Source: Vibrio sp. CAU 1672 (GTDB taxonomy: Bacteria > Pseudomonadota > Gammaproteobacteria > Enterobacterales > Vibrionaceae). Taken from it: 64,000 bases of DNA. The position numbers and the translations under genes were made by a program. The notes below the pieces were generated by a model. That model did not search any database. It saw only the letters and a list, made by a program, of their open reading frames with translations, and was not told where the DNA came from. The stretch is taken from positions 1-64,000 of the forward strand of contig NZ_JARHUF010000004.1 of the NCBI RefSeq assembly GCF_029223195.1, in the 5' to 3' direction. This document shows positions 31,894-43,047 of the stretch, one piece after another (position 1 is the stretch's first letter; the number at the start of each line of letters is the position of its first letter).

Positions 31894-34095
31894 CTAGCTG
31901 AGGTCTTGTGGTTCTATGTCTAAATTCCAGCGCACTTTCTTGACGTTTGGCAACATGTCGATAGCGGGTTTGGCACTGGCTAATAACTTTTGCATCAATG
32001 AGCGTTGCTGGGTTTGCAGCAACAACTGCCAGCGGTATTTACCTGCCCGCTTAGCAAGCGGAGAAGGGGTAGGGCCCAGCACCAGGCAGTTGTCATCAAA
32101 TAAAGGGTGGGCTTCCAGGGTGAAACGTACCTGGCGCAGGAAGTCTTCGACGACTTCACTCTGGTTGGCTTCCGCTTTAAACAGGGTCAAGAAGCTGTAG
32201 GGTGGTAGCTGGGCGAGTTTACGCTCTTCCAGGGCGGTGGTGGCGAAGTGGCGATAGTCTTTTTCCAGCAGGGCTTGCAGCAAGCTGTGTTCCGGGTGGT
32301 GGGTCTGCAATATTACTTCACCCGGTTTGCTGGCACGTCCGGCCCGGCCCGCGACCTGAATAAACAGTTGCGCCAGTCTCTCGGAAGCGCGAAAGTCACT
32401 GCTATATAGAGAGCCGTCCACATCTAATAGTGCTACGAGTGTCACGTTAGGGAAGTGGTGACCTTTCGCCAGCATTTGCGTGCCGATCAGAATCTGATAT
32501 TCACCACGGCGGATTGATTCAAGTGCGTCTTCTAAACTGCCTTTGCGGCGGGTACTGTCGCGATCGATTCGGATGGCTTTGAACTCGGGAAAGAGCTCGG
32601 CCAAATGCTGTTCAAGTTGCTCGGTGCCCACGCCGACGGTGACCAGGTGGGTGGAACCACAGCCCTGGCACTGGTGGATCACCGGCTGCTGTGAACCACA
32701 GTGGTGACAACGAATTTCATTACTGTATTGGTGGAAGGTGTAATACGCATCACAGCGTTTACACTCCGCAATCCAGCCGCATTCATGACACATCAGGGCC
32801 GGGGAGAAGCCGCGCCGGTTAAGAAACAGCATCACTTGGTTACCTGCCTGGAGGTGTTTGCGCATTTCAGCAATCAGTGAGGCTGACAGGCCGCTTTCCA
32901 GATACTGGCCTTTGATGTCGAGAACCTTGTTGGTTGTGGGGACGGCAGCGCCGGCACGCTGGGTCAGGGTTAAATGGTGATATTTGCCACTGAGGGCATT
33001 GTGCAGGGTTTCCAGTGCCGGTGTGGCCGAACCGAGAACGATCGGTACCTGCTCTTTATGCGCGCGCATTACAGCGACATCGCGGGCGTGATAACGCAGG
33101 CTGTCCTGCTGCTTGTAGGAGGTATCGTGTTCTTCGTCAACGATGATGATGCCGAGATCGGCAAAAGGGGTCAGCAGCGCGGAGCGGGTGCCGATCACGA
33201 TCCCGGCGGCTTTGTCGCGCGCTGACAACCAGGCGTTAAGGCGCTCTGTCTCGTTGAGGCCGGAGTGGATCACGGCCACCGGTACATCAAAGCGCTGTTT
33301 GAAGCGGTTGATGGTTTGCGGGGTCAGGCCGATCTCCGGAACCAGCACCAGTGCTTGCCGGCCTTTTTCCAGTACTGGCTTAATCAGGTTGAGGTAGACC
33401 TCGGTTTTACCCGAGCCGGTGACCCCCTCAAGTAAATAGCAGGCGAAGCCCTGCTGGCTGTTGATGCTGGCGATCGCTACCGCTTGTTCATGGTTGAGTT
33501 TGGGCTTTTCGACGTGACGCTCAACCTGTTCTCCCCACGCAACGATAGTCGGACGTTTTTCAATTTTTGCCACCCAGCCTTTTTCCTGCAGTGCCTTAAG
33601 CACGGTTGACGAGATGTCCTGATCGAGCAGCTCCTGGTGCGGGATCGCGCCGTGACTCATCAGTTGCATGGCCCGTTGCTGTTTCACCGCGCGGCCAAGC
33701 CCTTTCATCAGTTGGTCTTTGCCCGTTTCGGTTAACTGCCACTCTTGCAGGGTAGCGAAGTCGGCGGCTTTGCCTTTGCGCAGCGCTGCCGGCAGCGCAT
33801 TGTGCAGCGTGTCGCCCAACGGGTGTTGATAAAACTGGCTGCACCAGGCGAGCAGTGTATACAACTTATCTGACCAGAGTGGCTGCTGGTCGAGCACCGC
33901 TTTAAGCGGTTTAAGCTGCTCACGCGGAAAATCTGAGTGGTTGACCAGGGCGGTGACAATACCGACCAGGGTCTGGCGGCCGAACGGCACCGATACGCGT
34001 CCGCCAATGATCGGGAACAGATGATTGGGGATCAGGTAGTCGAACTGTTTGTCGAGCGGGACGGGCAGTGCCACTCGGGCGATGGTTGGACGCAT
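31894..34095 (-). CDS. priA: Primosomal protein N' (replication restart helicase PriA)
   Basis: Recognises abandoned replication forks and reloads DnaB through PriB/DnaT. The N-terminal 3'-DNA-binding domain begins IARVALPVPLDKQFDYLIP. Helicase motifs are Walker A GVTGSGKTEVY (~225), DEEHDTSYKQQD (~320), GSATPALET and the late QVAGRAGRASKPGEV. Between the helicase lobes is the zinc region CHECGWIAECKRC then CHHCGS and CQGCGS (residues ~435-485), with all eight cysteines present. The length of 733 residues is the same as in E. coli (732). It is divergent from rpmE. Confidence 0.98.
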   Translation of the reverse strand: MRPTIARVALPVPLDKQFDYLIPNHLFPIIGGRVSVPFGRQTLVGIVTALVNHSDFPREQLKPLKAVLDQQPLWSDKLYTLLAWCSQFYQHPLGDTLHNALPAALRKGKAADFATLQEWQLTETGKDQLMKGLGRAVKQQRAMQLMSHGAIPHQELLDQDISSTVLKALQEKGWVAKIEKRPTIVAWGEQVERHVEKPKLNHEQAVAIASINSQQGFACYLLEGVTGSGKTEVYLNLIKPVLEKGRQALVLVPEIGLTPQTINRFKQRFDVPVAVIHSGLNETERLNAWLSARDKAAGIVIGTRSALLTPFADLGIIIVDEEHDTSYKQQDSLRYHARDVAVMRAHKEQVPIVLGSATPALETLHNALSGKYHHLTLTQRAGAAVPTTNKVLDIKGQYLESGLSASLIAEMRKHLQAGNQVMLFLNRRGFSPALMCHECGWIAECKRCDAYYTFHQYSNEIRCHHCGSQQPVIHQCQGCGSTHLVTVGVGTEQLEQHLAELFPEFKAIRIDRDSTRRKGSLEDALESIRRGEYQILIGTQMLAKGHHFPNVTLVALLDVDGSLYSSDFRASERLAQLFIQVAGRAGRASKPGEVILQTHHPEHSLLQALLEKDYRHFATTALEERKLAQLPPYSFLTLFKAEANQSEVVEDFLRQVRFTLEAHPLFDDNCLVLGPTPSPLAKRAGKYRWQLLLQTQQRSLMQKLLASAKPAIDMLPNVKKVRWNLDIEPQDLS

Positions 34096-34390
34096 AAAGT
34101 TTTAGCTATATAAGAAGGAAGGACGGTTTATAGTCTATTAAAACTGCGCCGGAAATTCGAGTCTGGTCGCCAAGAGGCCGGATTGTTACCCGGCCGGGAT
34201 GGGATTGGTGAAAAAAGTGGCGAAAAAAGTGCCAAATGTGTTGATCCTGAAGTGGTGATTCATTACTATATCGCGCCTTGAGATATGGCTTCGGTGTTAA
34301 TCGCAGCGGTATCGCACTTTTTAATGTTAATTGCGTGTGGTGTGCGGCATCGATTCGTATAGCGACACGGCCTACTATTGAGGTTATCCC
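34096..34390. promoter_or_regulatory. priA-rpmE divergent promoter region
   Basis: About 295 bases with no gene. The promoters of priA (left) and rpmE (right) must lie here. No confident -10/-35 pair was found. The rpmE ribosome-binding site is GAGGTTATCCC directly before the ATG. Confidence 0.4.
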
Positions 34391-34612
34391 ATGAAAACTG
34401 GTATCCACCCAGAATACAAAGCAGTAAATGCAACTTGTTCTTGCGGCAACTCTTTTGAGTTCAACTCTACTCTAGCTAAGGAATCAATCCACCTAGACGT
34501 ATGTGATAAGTGCCACCCATTCTACACTGGTAAGCAACGTATCGTTGATACAGGCGGCCGTGTTGATCGCTTCAACAAGCGTTTCGGTGCACTATCAAGC
34601 GGTAAGAAATAA
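34391..34612 (+). CDS. rpmE: 50S ribosomal protein L31 (zinc type)
   Basis: L31 of the Cys-containing, zinc-binding form. The 73-residue chain begins [22 protein letters not shown] and carries the second pair in [16 protein letters not shown], so all four zinc ligands (CxC and CxxC) are intact. It continues with the conserved [11 protein letters not shown]. It bridges the two subunits at the central protuberance. It is monocistronic, divergent from priA, and followed by a good terminator. The zinc-free paralog made in zinc starvation is not in this window. Confidence 0.97.
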   Translation: MKTGIHPEYKAVNATCSCGNSFEFNSTLAKESIHLDVCDKCHPFYTGKQRIVDTGGRVDRFNKRFGALSSGKK

Positions 34613-34639
34613 TAGTAGTTGCTATTATGATTACGGTTT

Positions 34640-34668
34640 AAAAAAGGACGCTACGGCGTCCTTTTTTC
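34640..34668 (+). terminator. rpmE terminator
   Basis: AAAAAAGGACGC-TAC-GGCGTCCTTTTTT: an 8-bp GC-containing stem with six flanking A-T pairs and a U-run, 27 bases after the stop codon. Confidence 0.92.
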
Positions 34669-34718
34669 ATTGCTGGCGCCGGAAAGAAAAATTATTCCGT
34701 TTATTTTTCCATCAGCTC

Positions 34719-34746
34719 TTGCATGTAAAACTGTGATCTGTATAAT
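34719..34746 (+). promoter_or_regulatory. S10 operon promoter
   Basis: TTGCAT (34719-34724) and TATAAT (34741-34746) are spaced by 16 bases, a good sigma-70 promoter. Transcription would start near 34753, about 265 bases before rpsJ. Confidence 0.75.
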
Positions 34747-34752
34747 GCAGCG

Positions 34753-35330
<578 letters not shown>

Positions 35331-35344
35331 GGGAGATTAGAAGA

Positions 35345-35974
35345 ATGATTGGTCTAATCGGTCGTAAAGTGGGCATGACCCGCGTATTTACTGAAGAAGG
35401 CGTTTCTATCCCAGTAACTGTTGTTGAGGTTGAAGCTAACCGTGTAACTCAAGTTAAATCTCTTGAGTCAGACGGCTACGCAGCAATCCAGGTTACAGCT
35501 GGTGCTAAGAAAGCTAACCGCGTATCTAAGCCAGAAGCAGGTCACTTCGCGAAAGCAGGTGTTGAAGCTGGTCGTGGTCTTTGGGAATTCCGTTTGGAAA
35601 ACGGTGAAGAGTTTGAAGTTGGCGCTGAGCTAACTGTTGAACTGTTCAACGAAACTAAGAAAGTAGACGTTACTGGTACATCTAAGGGTAAAGGTTTCCA
35701 AGGCGCTGTTAAGCGTTGGAACTTCCGCACTCAAGATATGACTCACGGTAACTCATTGTCTCACCGTGCTCCTGGTTCTATCGGTCAATGTCAGACTCCA
35801 GGTCGCGTGTTCAAAGGCAAGAAAATGGCAGGTCACATGGGTGCTGAGCGTGTAACGACTCAAAACCTAGAGATCGTACGTGTTGACGCTGAGCGCAACC
35901 TGCTTCTTATCAAAGGTGCAGTACCAGGCTCAACTGGCGGCAACGTGATCGTTAAACCAGCTGTTAAAGCATAA
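35345..35974 (+). CDS. rplC: 50S ribosomal protein L3
   Basis: An early 23S-binding protein whose long loop approaches the peptidyl transferase centre. 209 residues beginning [19 protein letters not shown]. The loop contains the glutamine that PrmB methylates ([25 protein letters not shown]; Gln near residue 150). It is 14 bp after rpsJ, with GGGAG as ribosome-binding site. Confidence 0.98.
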   Translation: MIGLIGRKVGMTRVFTEEGVSIPVTVVEVEANRVTQVKSLESDGYAAIQVTAGAKKANRVSKPEAGHFAKAGVEAGRGLWEFRLENGEEFEVGAELTVELFNETKKVDVTGTSKGKGFQGAVKRWNFRTQDMTHGNSLSHRAPGSIGQCQTPGRVFKGKKMAGHMGAERVTTQNLEIVRVDAERNLLLIKGAVPGSTGGNVIVKPAVKA

Positions 35975-35991
35975 CGTCTCAGGAGTAAGTA

Positions 35992-36594
35992 ATGGAACTA
36001 ATGGTTAAAGGTGCCGATGCACTAACTGTTTCCGAAACTACTTTCGGACGTGAGTTTAACGAAGCTCTTGTACACCAAGTAGTTGTTGCGTTTGCAGCAG
36101 GTGCTCGTCAAGGTACTCGTGCTCAAAAAACACGTTCAGAAGTTTCTGGCGGTGGCGCTAAGCCATGGCGTCAAAAAGGTACTGGCCGTGCGCGCGCTGG
36201 TACAATCCGTAGCCCAATCTGGCGTACAGGTGGTGTTACTTTTGCTGCGAAACCACAAGATCACAGCCAAAAAGTAAACAAAAAAATGTACCGCGGTGCT
36301 ATGAAGAGCATTCTTTCTGAGCTAGTTCGTCAAGAGCGTCTAATCGTTGTTGATAACTTCTCAGTAGAAGCACCAAAAACTAAAGAGCTAGTTGCTAAGC
36401 TTAAAGAGCTTGAGCTAACTGACGCTCTAATCGTGACTAGCGAAGTAGATGAGAATCTATTCCTAGCTGCTCGTAACCTATACAAAGTTGACGCACGTGA
36501 CGTTGCTGGTATCGACCCAGTTTCACTAATCGCGTTCGACAAAGTTGTAATGACTGCTGAAGCAGTTAAGCAAGTTGAGGAGATGCTAGCATGA
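35992..36594 (+). CDS. rplD: 50S ribosomal protein L4
   Basis: A structural protein of the exit tunnel and the autogenous repressor of the S10 operon in E. coli. It has 200 residues, one fewer than E. coli. The extended tunnel loop is present ([24 protein letters not shown] and [13 protein letters not shown]), as is [19 protein letters not shown]. It overlaps rplW by four bases (ATGA), so the two are translationally coupled. Confidence 0.98.
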   Translation: MELMVKGADALTVSETTFGREFNEALVHQVVVAFAAGARQGTRAQKTRSEVSGGGAKPWRQKGTGRARAGTIRSPIWRTGGVTFAAKPQDHSQKVNKKMYRGAMKSILSELVRQERLIVVDNFSVEAPKTKELVAKLKELELTDALIVTSEVDENLFLAARNLYKVDARDVAGIDPVSLIAFDKVVMTAEAVKQVEEMLA

Positions 36595-36893
36595 TCACTG
36601 AAGAGCGTATCCTAAAAGTTCTACGTGCTCCGCACATCTCTGAAAAAGCAACTATGGCAGCTGAGAAAGCGAACACTATCGTTTTCAAAGTAGCTAAAGA
36701 TGCAACTAAGAAAGAGATCAAAGCAGCTGTAGAAAAGCTTTTTGAAGTTGAAGTTAAGTCTGTAAATACTCTTATCACTAAGGGTAAGACCAAACGTCAA
36801 GGTCTACGCCAAGGTCGTCGTTCAGACGTGAAAAAAGCGTACGTTACTTTGAAAGAAGGTCAAGATCTTGACTTTGTTGGCGGCGCGGAATAA
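36591..36893 (+). CDS. rplW: 50S ribosomal protein L23
   Basis: Lies at the tunnel exit and is the docking point of trigger factor and SRP. 100 residues with the family start [20 protein letters not shown] and the loop [23 protein letters not shown]. It begins in an ATGA overlap with rplD. Confidence 0.98.
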
Positions 36894-36909
36894 CAGGAGT
36901 AGTTGAGAA

Positions 36910-37734
36910 ATGGCTATTGTTAAATGTAAGCCGACTTCGGCTGGTCGTCGTCACGTTGTTAAAGTTGTTAACGCTGACCTACACAAAGGTAAGCCTTACG
37001 CACCTCTTCTAGAGAAAAACTCTAAGAACGGTGGTCGTAACAACAACGGTCGTATCACAGTACGTCACATCGGCGGTGGTCACAAGCACCACTACCGTCT
37101 AGTTGACTTCAAACGTACTAAAGACGGCATCCCAGCGACAGTTGAGCGTCTAGAATACGATCCAAACCGTAGCGCAAACATTGCTCTAGTTCTTTACAAA
37201 GACGGTGAGCGTCGCTACATCCTAGCACCTAAAGGTGTTCAAGCGGGTGATGTGATTCAGTCTGGTGTTGATGCACCAATCAAAGCTGGTAACACACTGC
37301 CAATGCGTAACATCCCAGTAGGTTCAACAGTACACAACGTTGAACTTAAGCCTGGTAAAGGTGGTCAGCTAGCTCGTTCGGCTGGTGCTTACGCTCAAAT
37401 CGTTGCTCGCGACGGTGCGTACGTAACTATCCGTCTACGTTCTGGCGAGATGCGCAAAGTACTTTCTGAAGGCCGTGCAACGCTCGGTGAAGTTGGTAAC
37501 TCTGAGCACATGCTACGTGAACTAGGTAAAGCTGGTGCTAGCCGCTGGCGCGGTGTTCGTCCAACCGTTCGCGGTGTGGTAATGAACCCGGTAGACCACC
37601 CACACGGTGGTGGTGAAGGCCGTACTTCTGGTGGTCGTCACCCAGTATCTCCTTGGGGTATGCCAACTAAAGGCTTCAAGACCCGTAAGAACAAACGCAC
37701 TGACAAGTACATCGTACGTCGTCGTAACAAGTAA
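36910..37734 (+). CDS. rplB: 50S ribosomal protein L2
   Basis: A universally conserved 23S-binding protein near the peptidyl transferase centre and needed for subunit association. 274 residues starting [19 protein letters not shown]. The C-terminal region has the conserved [26 protein letters not shown] with the essential His (~230) and ends in a basic tail. Confidence 0.98.
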   Translation: MAIVKCKPTSAGRRHVVKVVNADLHKGKPYAPLLEKNSKNGGRNNNGRITVRHIGGGHKHHYRLVDFKRTKDGIPATVERLEYDPNRSANIALVLYKDGERRYILAPKGVQAGDVIQSGVDAPIKAGNTLPMRNIPVGSTVHNVELKPGKGGQLARSAGAYAQIVARDGAYVTIRLRSGEMRKVLSEGRATLGEVGNSEHMLRELGKAGASRWRGVRPTVRGVVMNPVDHPHGGGEGRTSGGRHPVSPWGMPTKGFKTRKNKRTDKYIVRRRNK

Positions 37735-37751
37735 TCTATATAAGAGGATAA

Positions 37752-38033
<282 letters not shown>

Positions 38034-38043
38034 GGAGTAGATA

Positions 38044-38376
38044 ATGGAAGCAATTGCTAAACATAACTTTGCTCGCATTTCGCCTCAGAAAGCTCGCTTA
38101 GTTGCGGATCAAATCCGTGGTAAATCTGTTGACCAAGCTCTAGAAATCCTAACTTTCAGCAACAAAAAAGCTGCTGATCTAGTTAAGAAAGTTCTTGAGT
38201 CAGCTATCGCGAACGCGGAGCACAACGAAGGTGCAGATATCGACGATCTATCAGTCGCTAAAATCTTCGTAGATGAAGGCCCAATCATGAAGCGTATTAT
38301 GCCTCGTGCTAAAGGTCGTGCGGATCGTATCTTGAAGCGTTCAAGCCACATCACTGTTGTTGTAGCAGATCGCTAA
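38044..38376 (+). CDS. rplV: 50S ribosomal protein L22
   Basis: Its beta-hairpin lines the exit tunnel constriction; mutations there give macrolide resistance. 110 residues, with [18 protein letters not shown] and hairpin tip [22 protein letters not shown]. No deletion or change in the hairpin is apparent. Confidence 0.98.
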   Translation: MEAIAKHNFARISPQKARLVADQIRGKSVDQALEILTFSNKKAADLVKKVLESAIANAEHNEGADIDDLSVAKIFVDEGPIMKRIMPRAKGRADRILKRSSHITVVVADR

Positions 38377-38395
38377 GAGACTAGGAGAGTAAGCA

Positions 38396-39094
38396 ATGGG
38401 TCAAAAAGTACATCCAAATGGTATTCGTCTAGGCATCGTTAAGCCTTGGAATGCTACATGGTTTGCTAACACCAAAGATTTCGCTGACAACCTAGACGGC
38501 GACTTCAAGGTACGTCAGTTCCTTACAAGCGAACTGAAAAAAGCGTCTCTATCACGCATCGTTATCGAGCGTCCTGCTAAGAGCATCCGTGTGACTATTC
38601 ACACTGCTCGTCCAGGCGTTGTTATCGGTAAGAAAGGTGAAGACGTAGAGAAGCTACGCGCAGCTGTAGCTAAAATTGCAGGTGTACCAGCGCAAATTAA
38701 CATCGCTGAAGTACGTAAGCCTGAACTAGATGCGCAACTTGTTGGTGACAGCATCGCGTCTCAGCTAGAGCGTCGTGTGATGTTCCGTCGCGCTATGAAG
38801 CGTGCGGTACAAAACGCTATGCGTCTAGGTGCTAAAGGTATCAAAGTGGAAGTAAGCGGTCGTCTAGGCGGCGCTGAAATCGCACGTTCTGAGTGGTACC
38901 GTGAAGGCCGTGTGCCTCTACACACTCTACGTGCTGACATTGATTACGCAACTTCTTCGGCTCACACTCAATACGGTGTGATCGGCATTAAAACTTGGAT
39001 CTTCAAAGGTGAGATCCTAGGTGGTATGCCAGCAGCTAACGCTGTAGAGCCTAAAGGCGATAAGCCTAAGAAGCAGCGTAAAGGCCGTAAGTAA
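38396..39094 (+). CDS. rpsC: 30S ribosomal protein S3
   Basis: Forms part of the mRNA entry channel. 232 residues. It has the KH domain ([19 protein letters not shown], residues ~58-75), the basic helicase-like surface [18 protein letters not shown] and a Lys-rich tail. GGAGAGTAAGC precedes the ATG. Confidence 0.98.
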   Translation: MGQKVHPNGIRLGIVKPWNATWFANTKDFADNLDGDFKVRQFLTSELKKASLSRIVIERPAKSIRVTIHTARPGVVIGKKGEDVEKLRAAVAKIAGVPAQINIAEVRKPELDAQLVGDSIASQLERRVMFRRAMKRAVQNAMRLGAKGIKVEVSGRLGGAEIARSEWYREGRVPLHTLRADIDYATSSAHTQYGVIGIKTWIFKGEILGGMPAANAVEPKGDKPKKQRKGRK

Positions 39095-39105
39095 GGAGTC
39101 GACAG

Positions 39106-39516
39106 ATGCTACAACCTAAACGTACTAAGTTCCGTAAGGTTCAGACTGGTCGTAACCGTGGTCTAGCTAAAGGTACTGATGTAAGCTTCGGTACTTTCGG
39201 CTTGAAAGCTGTAGGCCGTGGTCGTCTAACTGCTCGTCAAATCGAAGCAGCACGTCGTGCTATGACGCGTCACGTTAAGCGTCAAGGTAAAATCTGGATC
39301 CGTGTGTTCCCAGACAAGCCAATCACTGAAAAACCACTTGAAGTTCGTCAAGGTAAGGGTAAAGGTAACGTTGAGTACTGGGTAGCCCAAATCCAACCTG
39401 GTAAGGTTATGTACGAAATGGACGGTGTACCTGAAGAATTGGCGCGTGAAGCGTTCCGCCTAGCGGCTCGTAAACTGCCATTCAAGACTACATTTGTAAC
39501 TAAGCAGGTGATGTGA
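39106..39516 (+). CDS. rplP: 50S ribosomal protein L16
   Basis: Binds near the A-site tRNA elbow and needs to be present for late assembly. 136 residues, with [19 protein letters not shown] and the conserved Arg region [24 protein letters not shown], where YcfD hydroxylates an arginine in E. coli. The stop TGA overlaps the start of rpmC by one base. Confidence 0.98.
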   Translation: MLQPKRTKFRKVQTGRNRGLAKGTDVSFGTFGLKAVGRGRLTARQIEAARRAMTRHVKRQGKIWIRVFPDKPITEKPLEVRQGKGKGNVEYWVAQIQPGKVMYEMDGVPEELAREAFRLAARKLPFKTTFVTKQVM

Positions 39517-39707
39517 TGAAAGCACAAGATCTACGCGAAAAGAGCGTTGAAGAGCTTAATGCTGAGCTTTTGAATTTGCTACGTGAACAGTTCAACCTGC
39601 GCATGCAGGCTGCGACTGGTCAGCTACAGCAAACTCATACTCTGAAAGCTGTACGCCGTGATATCGCACGTGTGAAAACTGTTTTGACTGAGAAGGCAGG
39701 CGCATAA
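39516..39707 (+). CDS. rpmC: 50S ribosomal protein L29
   Basis: A two-helix protein next to L23 at the tunnel exit. 63 residues from the ATG at 39516 ([18 protein letters not shown]), the family length; a GTG one codon upstream is rejected. It overlaps rplP by one base (TGATG) and rpsQ by one base (TAATG). Confidence 0.97.
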   Translation: MKAQDLREKSVEELNAELLNLLREQFNLRMQAATGQLQQTHTLKAVRRDIARVKTVLTEKAGA

Positions 39708-39961
39708 TGAGCGACAAAATCCGTACTCAACAAGGTCGTGTTGTTAGCGATAAGATGGACAAGTCTATCGTTGTTGCTATCGAACGTTTCGTAAAACACC
39801 CAATTTACGGAAAATACGTGAAGCGCACGACTAAAGTTCACGCACATGATGAAAACAACGAGTGTGGCCTAGGCGATACAGTTGAAATTCGTGAGTGTCG
39901 TCCACTGTCTAAGACTAAGTCTTGGACTTTGGTAAAAGTTCTAGAAAAAGCTAAAGGTTAA
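39707..39961 (+). CDS. rpsQ: 30S ribosomal protein S17
   Basis: Primary 16S-binding protein and last gene of the S10 operon. 84 residues with [20 protein letters not shown] and [28 protein letters not shown] terminator follows directly. Confidence 0.98.
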   Translation: MSDKIRTQQGRVVSDKMDKSIVVAIERFVKHPIYGKYVKRTTKVHAHDENNECGLGDTVEIRECRPLSKTKSWTLVKVLEKAKG

Positions 39962-39982
39962 TCCTAGCTAGTTCTATGAAAT

Positions 39983-40016
39983 TAAACGGCTCCAAAATTA
40001 TTTTTGGGGCCGTTTA
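39983..40016 (+). terminator. S10 operon terminator
   Basis: AAACGGCTCCAAAA-TTAT-TTTTGGGGCCGTTT forms a 14-bp stem with one mismatch and is followed by ATTTTTTG. It separates the S10 and spc operons. Confidence 0.88.
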
Positions 40017-40020
40017 TTTT

Positions 40021-40054
40021 TTGACTACCCAATTGAAAAAAAGGGTGGTACAAT
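40021..40054 (+). promoter_or_regulatory. Probable spc operon promoter
   Basis: TACAAT at 40049-40054 is a good -10. TTGACT (40021) is too far (22 bases) and TTGAAA (40033) too close for a standard -35, so the -35 is unclear. Position between the S10 terminator and rplN makes a promoter here very likely. Confidence 0.45.
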
Positions 40055-40080
40055 TCGCGTCCCTTTTAAAGAGGCAGCCC

Positions 40081-40104
40081 GACCCGAGAGGGTCTAGTTT
40101 TTTT
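40081..40104 (+). terminator. Terminator-like hairpin in the spc leader
   Basis: GACCC-GAGA-GGGTC followed by TAGTTTTTTTA is a compact GNRA-like tetraloop hairpin with a long U-run. It lies between the spc promoter and rplN (start 40126). It is either an attenuator or residual termination of S10 read-through. Confidence 0.65.
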
Positions 40105-40125
40105 ATAATTTAGCGGAGCACTAAC

Positions 40126-40497
40126 ATGATCCAAATGCAAAGTATGCTGGACGCAGCTGATAACTCAGGCGCACGCAGCGTAATGTGTATTAAGGTTCTG
40201 GGTGGCTCTCACCGCCGTTATGCACATATCGGTGACGTTATCAAAGTTACTGTTAAGGAAGCAATTCCTCGCGGTAAAGTTAAAAAAGGTGACGTTCTGA
40301 AGGCGGTGGTAGTGCGCACCCGTAAAGGCGTACGTCGTCCTGACGGTTCTGTCATTCGCTTCGACCGAAATGCTTGCGTATTGTTGAACGACAATACAGA
40401 GCAACCAATCGGTACACGTATCTTTGGTCCTGTGACACGCGAACTTCGTGGCGATAAGTTCATGAAGATCGTTTCACTGGCTCCAGAAGTTCTGTAA
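40126..40497 (+). CDS. rplN: 50S ribosomal protein L14
   Basis: First gene of the spc operon. Contacts 16S RNA at an intersubunit bridge and binds the silencing factor RsfS. 123 residues, starting [20 protein letters not shown] and containing [20 protein letters not shown] and [11 protein letters not shown]. The ribosome-binding site is CGGAGC. Confidence 0.98.
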
Positions 40498-40510
40498 GGA
40501 GCACGTAGAA

Positions 40511-40825
40511 ATGGCAGCTAAAATCCGTCGTAACGACGAAGTAATCGTTCTTGCTGGTAAAGACAAAGGCAAGAAAGGTAAAGTAACTAAGGTTCTCGCA
40601 ACTGGTAAAGTTATCGTTGAAGGTATCAACCTTGTTAAGAAGCACCAAAAGCCGGTACCGGCTCTAGGTCAACAAGGTGGCATCGTTGAACAAGAAGCAG
40701 CTATTGATGCTTCTAACGTTGCAATCTTCAATGCAGCAACTGGTAAAGCGGACCGTATCGGTTTCCGTTTTGAAGAAGGTAAGAAAGTACGCTTCTTCAA
40801 GTCTAACGGTGAAACAATTAAGTAA
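40511..40825 (+). CDS. rplX: 50S ribosomal protein L24
   Basis: An assembly-initiator protein at the tunnel exit. 104 residues, with the KOW motif [19 protein letters not shown] near the start and [19 protein letters not shown]. It follows rplN by 13 bp. Confidence 0.98.
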   Translation: MAAKIRRNDEVIVLAGKDKGKKGKVTKVLATGKVIVEGINLVKKHQKPVPALGQQGGIVEQEAAIDASNVAIFNAATGKADRIGFRFEEGKKVRFFKSNGETIK

Positions 40826-40839
40826 TTTGGAGTTCTACT

Positions 40840-41379
40840 ATGGCGAAACTGCATGATTACTACAAGTCGTCTGTAGTCGCTGAACTGACCAAACAGTTCG
40901 GTTACACAAGCGTCATGCAAGTCCCTAGAATCGAGAAAATCACCCTAAACATGGGTGTTGGTGAAGCAATCAACGATAAGAAACTGCTAGAAAACGCAGC
41001 ATCTGATATGGCAACGATCTCTGGTCAAAAGCCACTTATCACTAAAGCGCGTAAATCTGTTGCAGGTTTCAAAATCCGTGAAGGCTACCCTATCGGTTGT
41101 AAAGTAACCTTGCGTGGCGAACGTATGTGGGATTTTCTTGAGCGTTTGATTTCTATCGCTCTTCCACGTGTACGTGACTTCCGTGGTGTTAGCGCTAAGT
41201 CTTTTGACGGACGCGGTAACTACAGCATGGGCGTTCGCGAGCAAATCATCTTCCCGGAAATCGACTTTGATAAAGTTGATCGAGTACGCGGTCTAGACAT
41301 CACTGTTACGACGTCTGCTGGTACTGATGAGGAAGGCCGTGCTCTGCTGGCTGCCTTTAACTTCCCATTCCGTAAGTAA
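40840..41379 (+). CDS. rplE: 50S ribosomal protein L5
   Basis: Binds 5S rRNA and contacts the P-site tRNA. 179 residues with [20 protein letters not shown] and [19 protein letters not shown]; the [16 protein letters not shown] segment is conserved. In E. coli the S8 repressor binds mRNA at the start of this gene; a matching structure was not verified here. Confidence 0.98.
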   Translation: MAKLHDYYKSSVVAELTKQFGYTSVMQVPRIEKITLNMGVGEAINDKKLLENAASDMATISGQKPLITKARKSVAGFKIREGYPIGCKVTLRGERMWDFLERLISIALPRVRDFRGVSAKSFDGRGNYSMGVREQIIFPEIDFDKVDRVRGLDITVTTSAGTDEEGRALLAAFNFPFRK

Positions 41380-41396
41380 GGTGAAGGGTTACTGTT

Positions 41397-41702
41397 ATGG
41401 CTAAAAATTCAATGAAAGCACGTGAAGCAAAACGTGCGAAGCTGGTAGCTAAGTTCGCTGAGAAGCGTTCTGCGCTTAAAGCTATCATTAGCGATGTAAA
41501 CGCATCAGAAGAAGATCGTTGGAATGCGGTTCTTAAACTGCAATCTCTTCCACGTGATTCAAGTGCATCACGTCAGCGCAACCGTTGTAACCAAACTGGT
41601 CGTCCACACGGTTACCTACGTAAGTTCGGTCTAAGCCGTATCAAAGTTCGCGAAGCTTGCATGAAAGGCGAGATTCCTGGACTTCGTAAGGCTAGCTGGT
41701 AA
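41397..41702 (+). CDS. rpsN: 30S ribosomal protein S14 (zinc-free type)
   Basis: 30S head protein. The 101-residue form lacks the paired CxxC zinc motif of short S14 proteins; it has [23 protein letters not shown], then [24 protein letters not shown]. The zinc-independent long form is normal in gamma-proteobacteria. Confidence 0.98.
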   Translation: MAKNSMKAREAKRAKLVAKFAEKRSALKAIISDVNASEEDRWNAVLKLQSLPRDSSASRQRNRCNQTGRPHGYLRKFGLSRIKVREACMKGEIPGLRKASW

Positions 41703-41731
41703 TTGCCACTTAATCATTTGGAGTAAAGTTT

Positions 41732-42124
41732 ATGAGCATGCAAGATCCGATTTCGGATATGCTGACCCGTATTCGTAACGGTCAGGCAGCAAACAAAGTT
41801 GCTGTTAAAATGCCTTCTTCAAAGCTTAAAGTTGCAATTGCTGCACTACTTAAAGCTGAAGGTTACATCGTTGACTTCGCTGTAGAAGGCGAAGCAAAAC
41901 CTGAGCTAGAAGTTACTCTTAAGTACTTCCAAGCTAAACCAGTAATTGAGCAACTTAAACGTGTTTCTCGTCCAGGTCTACGTGTTTACAAGAAGAAAGA
42001 TGATCTTCCTTCTGTAATGGGTGGTCTTGGTGTTGCTATCGTTTCAACTTCCAAGGGTCTTATGTCAGACCGTGCTGCACGTAAAGCAGGTCTTGGTGGT
42101 GAAATCATCTGCTACGTAGCGTAA
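41732..42124 (+). CDS. rpsH: 30S ribosomal protein S8
   Basis: Primary 16S-binding protein of the central domain and, in E. coli, repressor of the spc operon. 130 residues with [20 protein letters not shown] and the RNA-binding end [30 protein letters not shown]. Confidence 0.98.
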   Translation: MSMQDPISDMLTRIRNGQAANKVAVKMPSSKLKVAIAALLKAEGYIVDFAVEGEAKPELEVTLKYFQAKPVIEQLKRVSRPGLRVYKKKDDLPSVMGGLGVAIVSTSKGLMSDRAARKAGLGGEIICYVA

Positions 42125-42136
42125 TAGGAGTAGAAT

Positions 42137-42670
42137 ATGTCTCGTGTTGCTAAAGCACCTGTCGCTATTCCAGCTGGCGTAGAGGTGAAACTAAACGGCC
42201 AAGAAATCACTGTAAAAGGTGCTAAAGGCGAACTTACTCGCGTTCTTAACGACGCAGTAGTTGTTGCTCAGGAAGAAAACAATCTTACTTTCGGTCCACG
42301 CGAAGGTGTTGCTAACGCATGGGCTCAAGCAGGTACTGCTCGTGCTCTAGTTAACAACATGGTTGTTGGTGTTACTGAAGGCTTTACTAAGAAGCTGACT
42401 CTAAAAGGTGTTGGTTACCGTGCTGCTATCAAAGGCAACGCTGTTGGCCTAACACTAGGCTTCTCTCACCCAGTTGAGCACGAGTTGCCAGCGGGTATTA
42501 AAGCTGAATGTCCAAGCCAAACTGAAATCGTGATCACTGGTTGTGACAAACAACTTGTTGGTCAGGTTGCGGCTGACATTCGTTCTTACCGTGAGCCTGA
42601 GCCATACAAAGGCAAAGGTGTTCGTTACGCAGATGAAAATGTGCGTACTAAAGAAGCTAAGAAGAAGTAA
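42137..42670 (+). CDS. rplF: 50S ribosomal protein L6
   Basis: Lies at the base of the L7/L12 stalk near the elongation-factor site. 177 residues in two similar domains; [20 protein letters not shown] opens the first, and the second carries [19 protein letters not shown] and the conserved [15 protein letters not shown] near the end. Confidence 0.98.
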   Translation: MSRVAKAPVAIPAGVEVKLNGQEITVKGAKGELTRVLNDAVVVAQEENNLTFGPREGVANAWAQAGTARALVNNMVVGVTEGFTKKLTLKGVGYRAAIKGNAVGLTLGFSHPVEHELPAGIKAECPSQTEIVITGCDKQLVGQVAADIRSYREPEPYKGKGVRYADENVRTKEAKKK

Positions 42671-42679
42671 GGTAACACT

Positions 42680-43033
42680 ATGGATAAGAAAGCATCTCGC
42701 ATCCGTCGTGCTACACGCGCACGTCGTAAGATTGCAGAACTGGGTGCAACTCGCCTAGTAGTACACCGTACTCCTCGTCACGTGTACGCACAGGTTATTG
42801 CAGCTAACGGCTCTGAGGTTATCGCAGCAGCTTCTACTGTAGAAAAAGCGATCCGTGAGCAAGTTAAGAACACTGGTAACATCGAAGCAGCTAAAGCAGT
42901 TGGTAAAGCTGTTGCTGAACGCGCTCTTGAAAAAGGCGTTGAAGTAGTTGCATTCGATCGCTCTGGTTTCCAATACCACGGTCGAGTAGCGGCGCTAGCA
43001 GAATCTGCTCGCGAAGCTGGTCTGAAATTCTAA
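42680..43033 (+). CDS. rplR: 50S ribosomal protein L18
   Basis: Binds 5S rRNA together with L5. 117 residues; basic arm [20 protein letters not shown], then [20 protein letters not shown] and [24 protein letters not shown]. It is 9 bp after rplF. Confidence 0.98.
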   Translation: MDKKASRIRRATRARRKIAELGATRLVVHRTPRHVYAQVIAANGSEVIAAASTVEKAIREQVKNTGNIEAAKAVGKAVAERALEKGVEVVAFDRSGFQYHGRVAALAESAREAGLKF

Positions 43034-43047
43034 GGTAGGGTTGGAAG

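Noticed and set aside
41397..41702. Zinc-type S14
   Set aside because: The paired CxxC motifs are missing and the length of 101 residues fits the zinc-free form.
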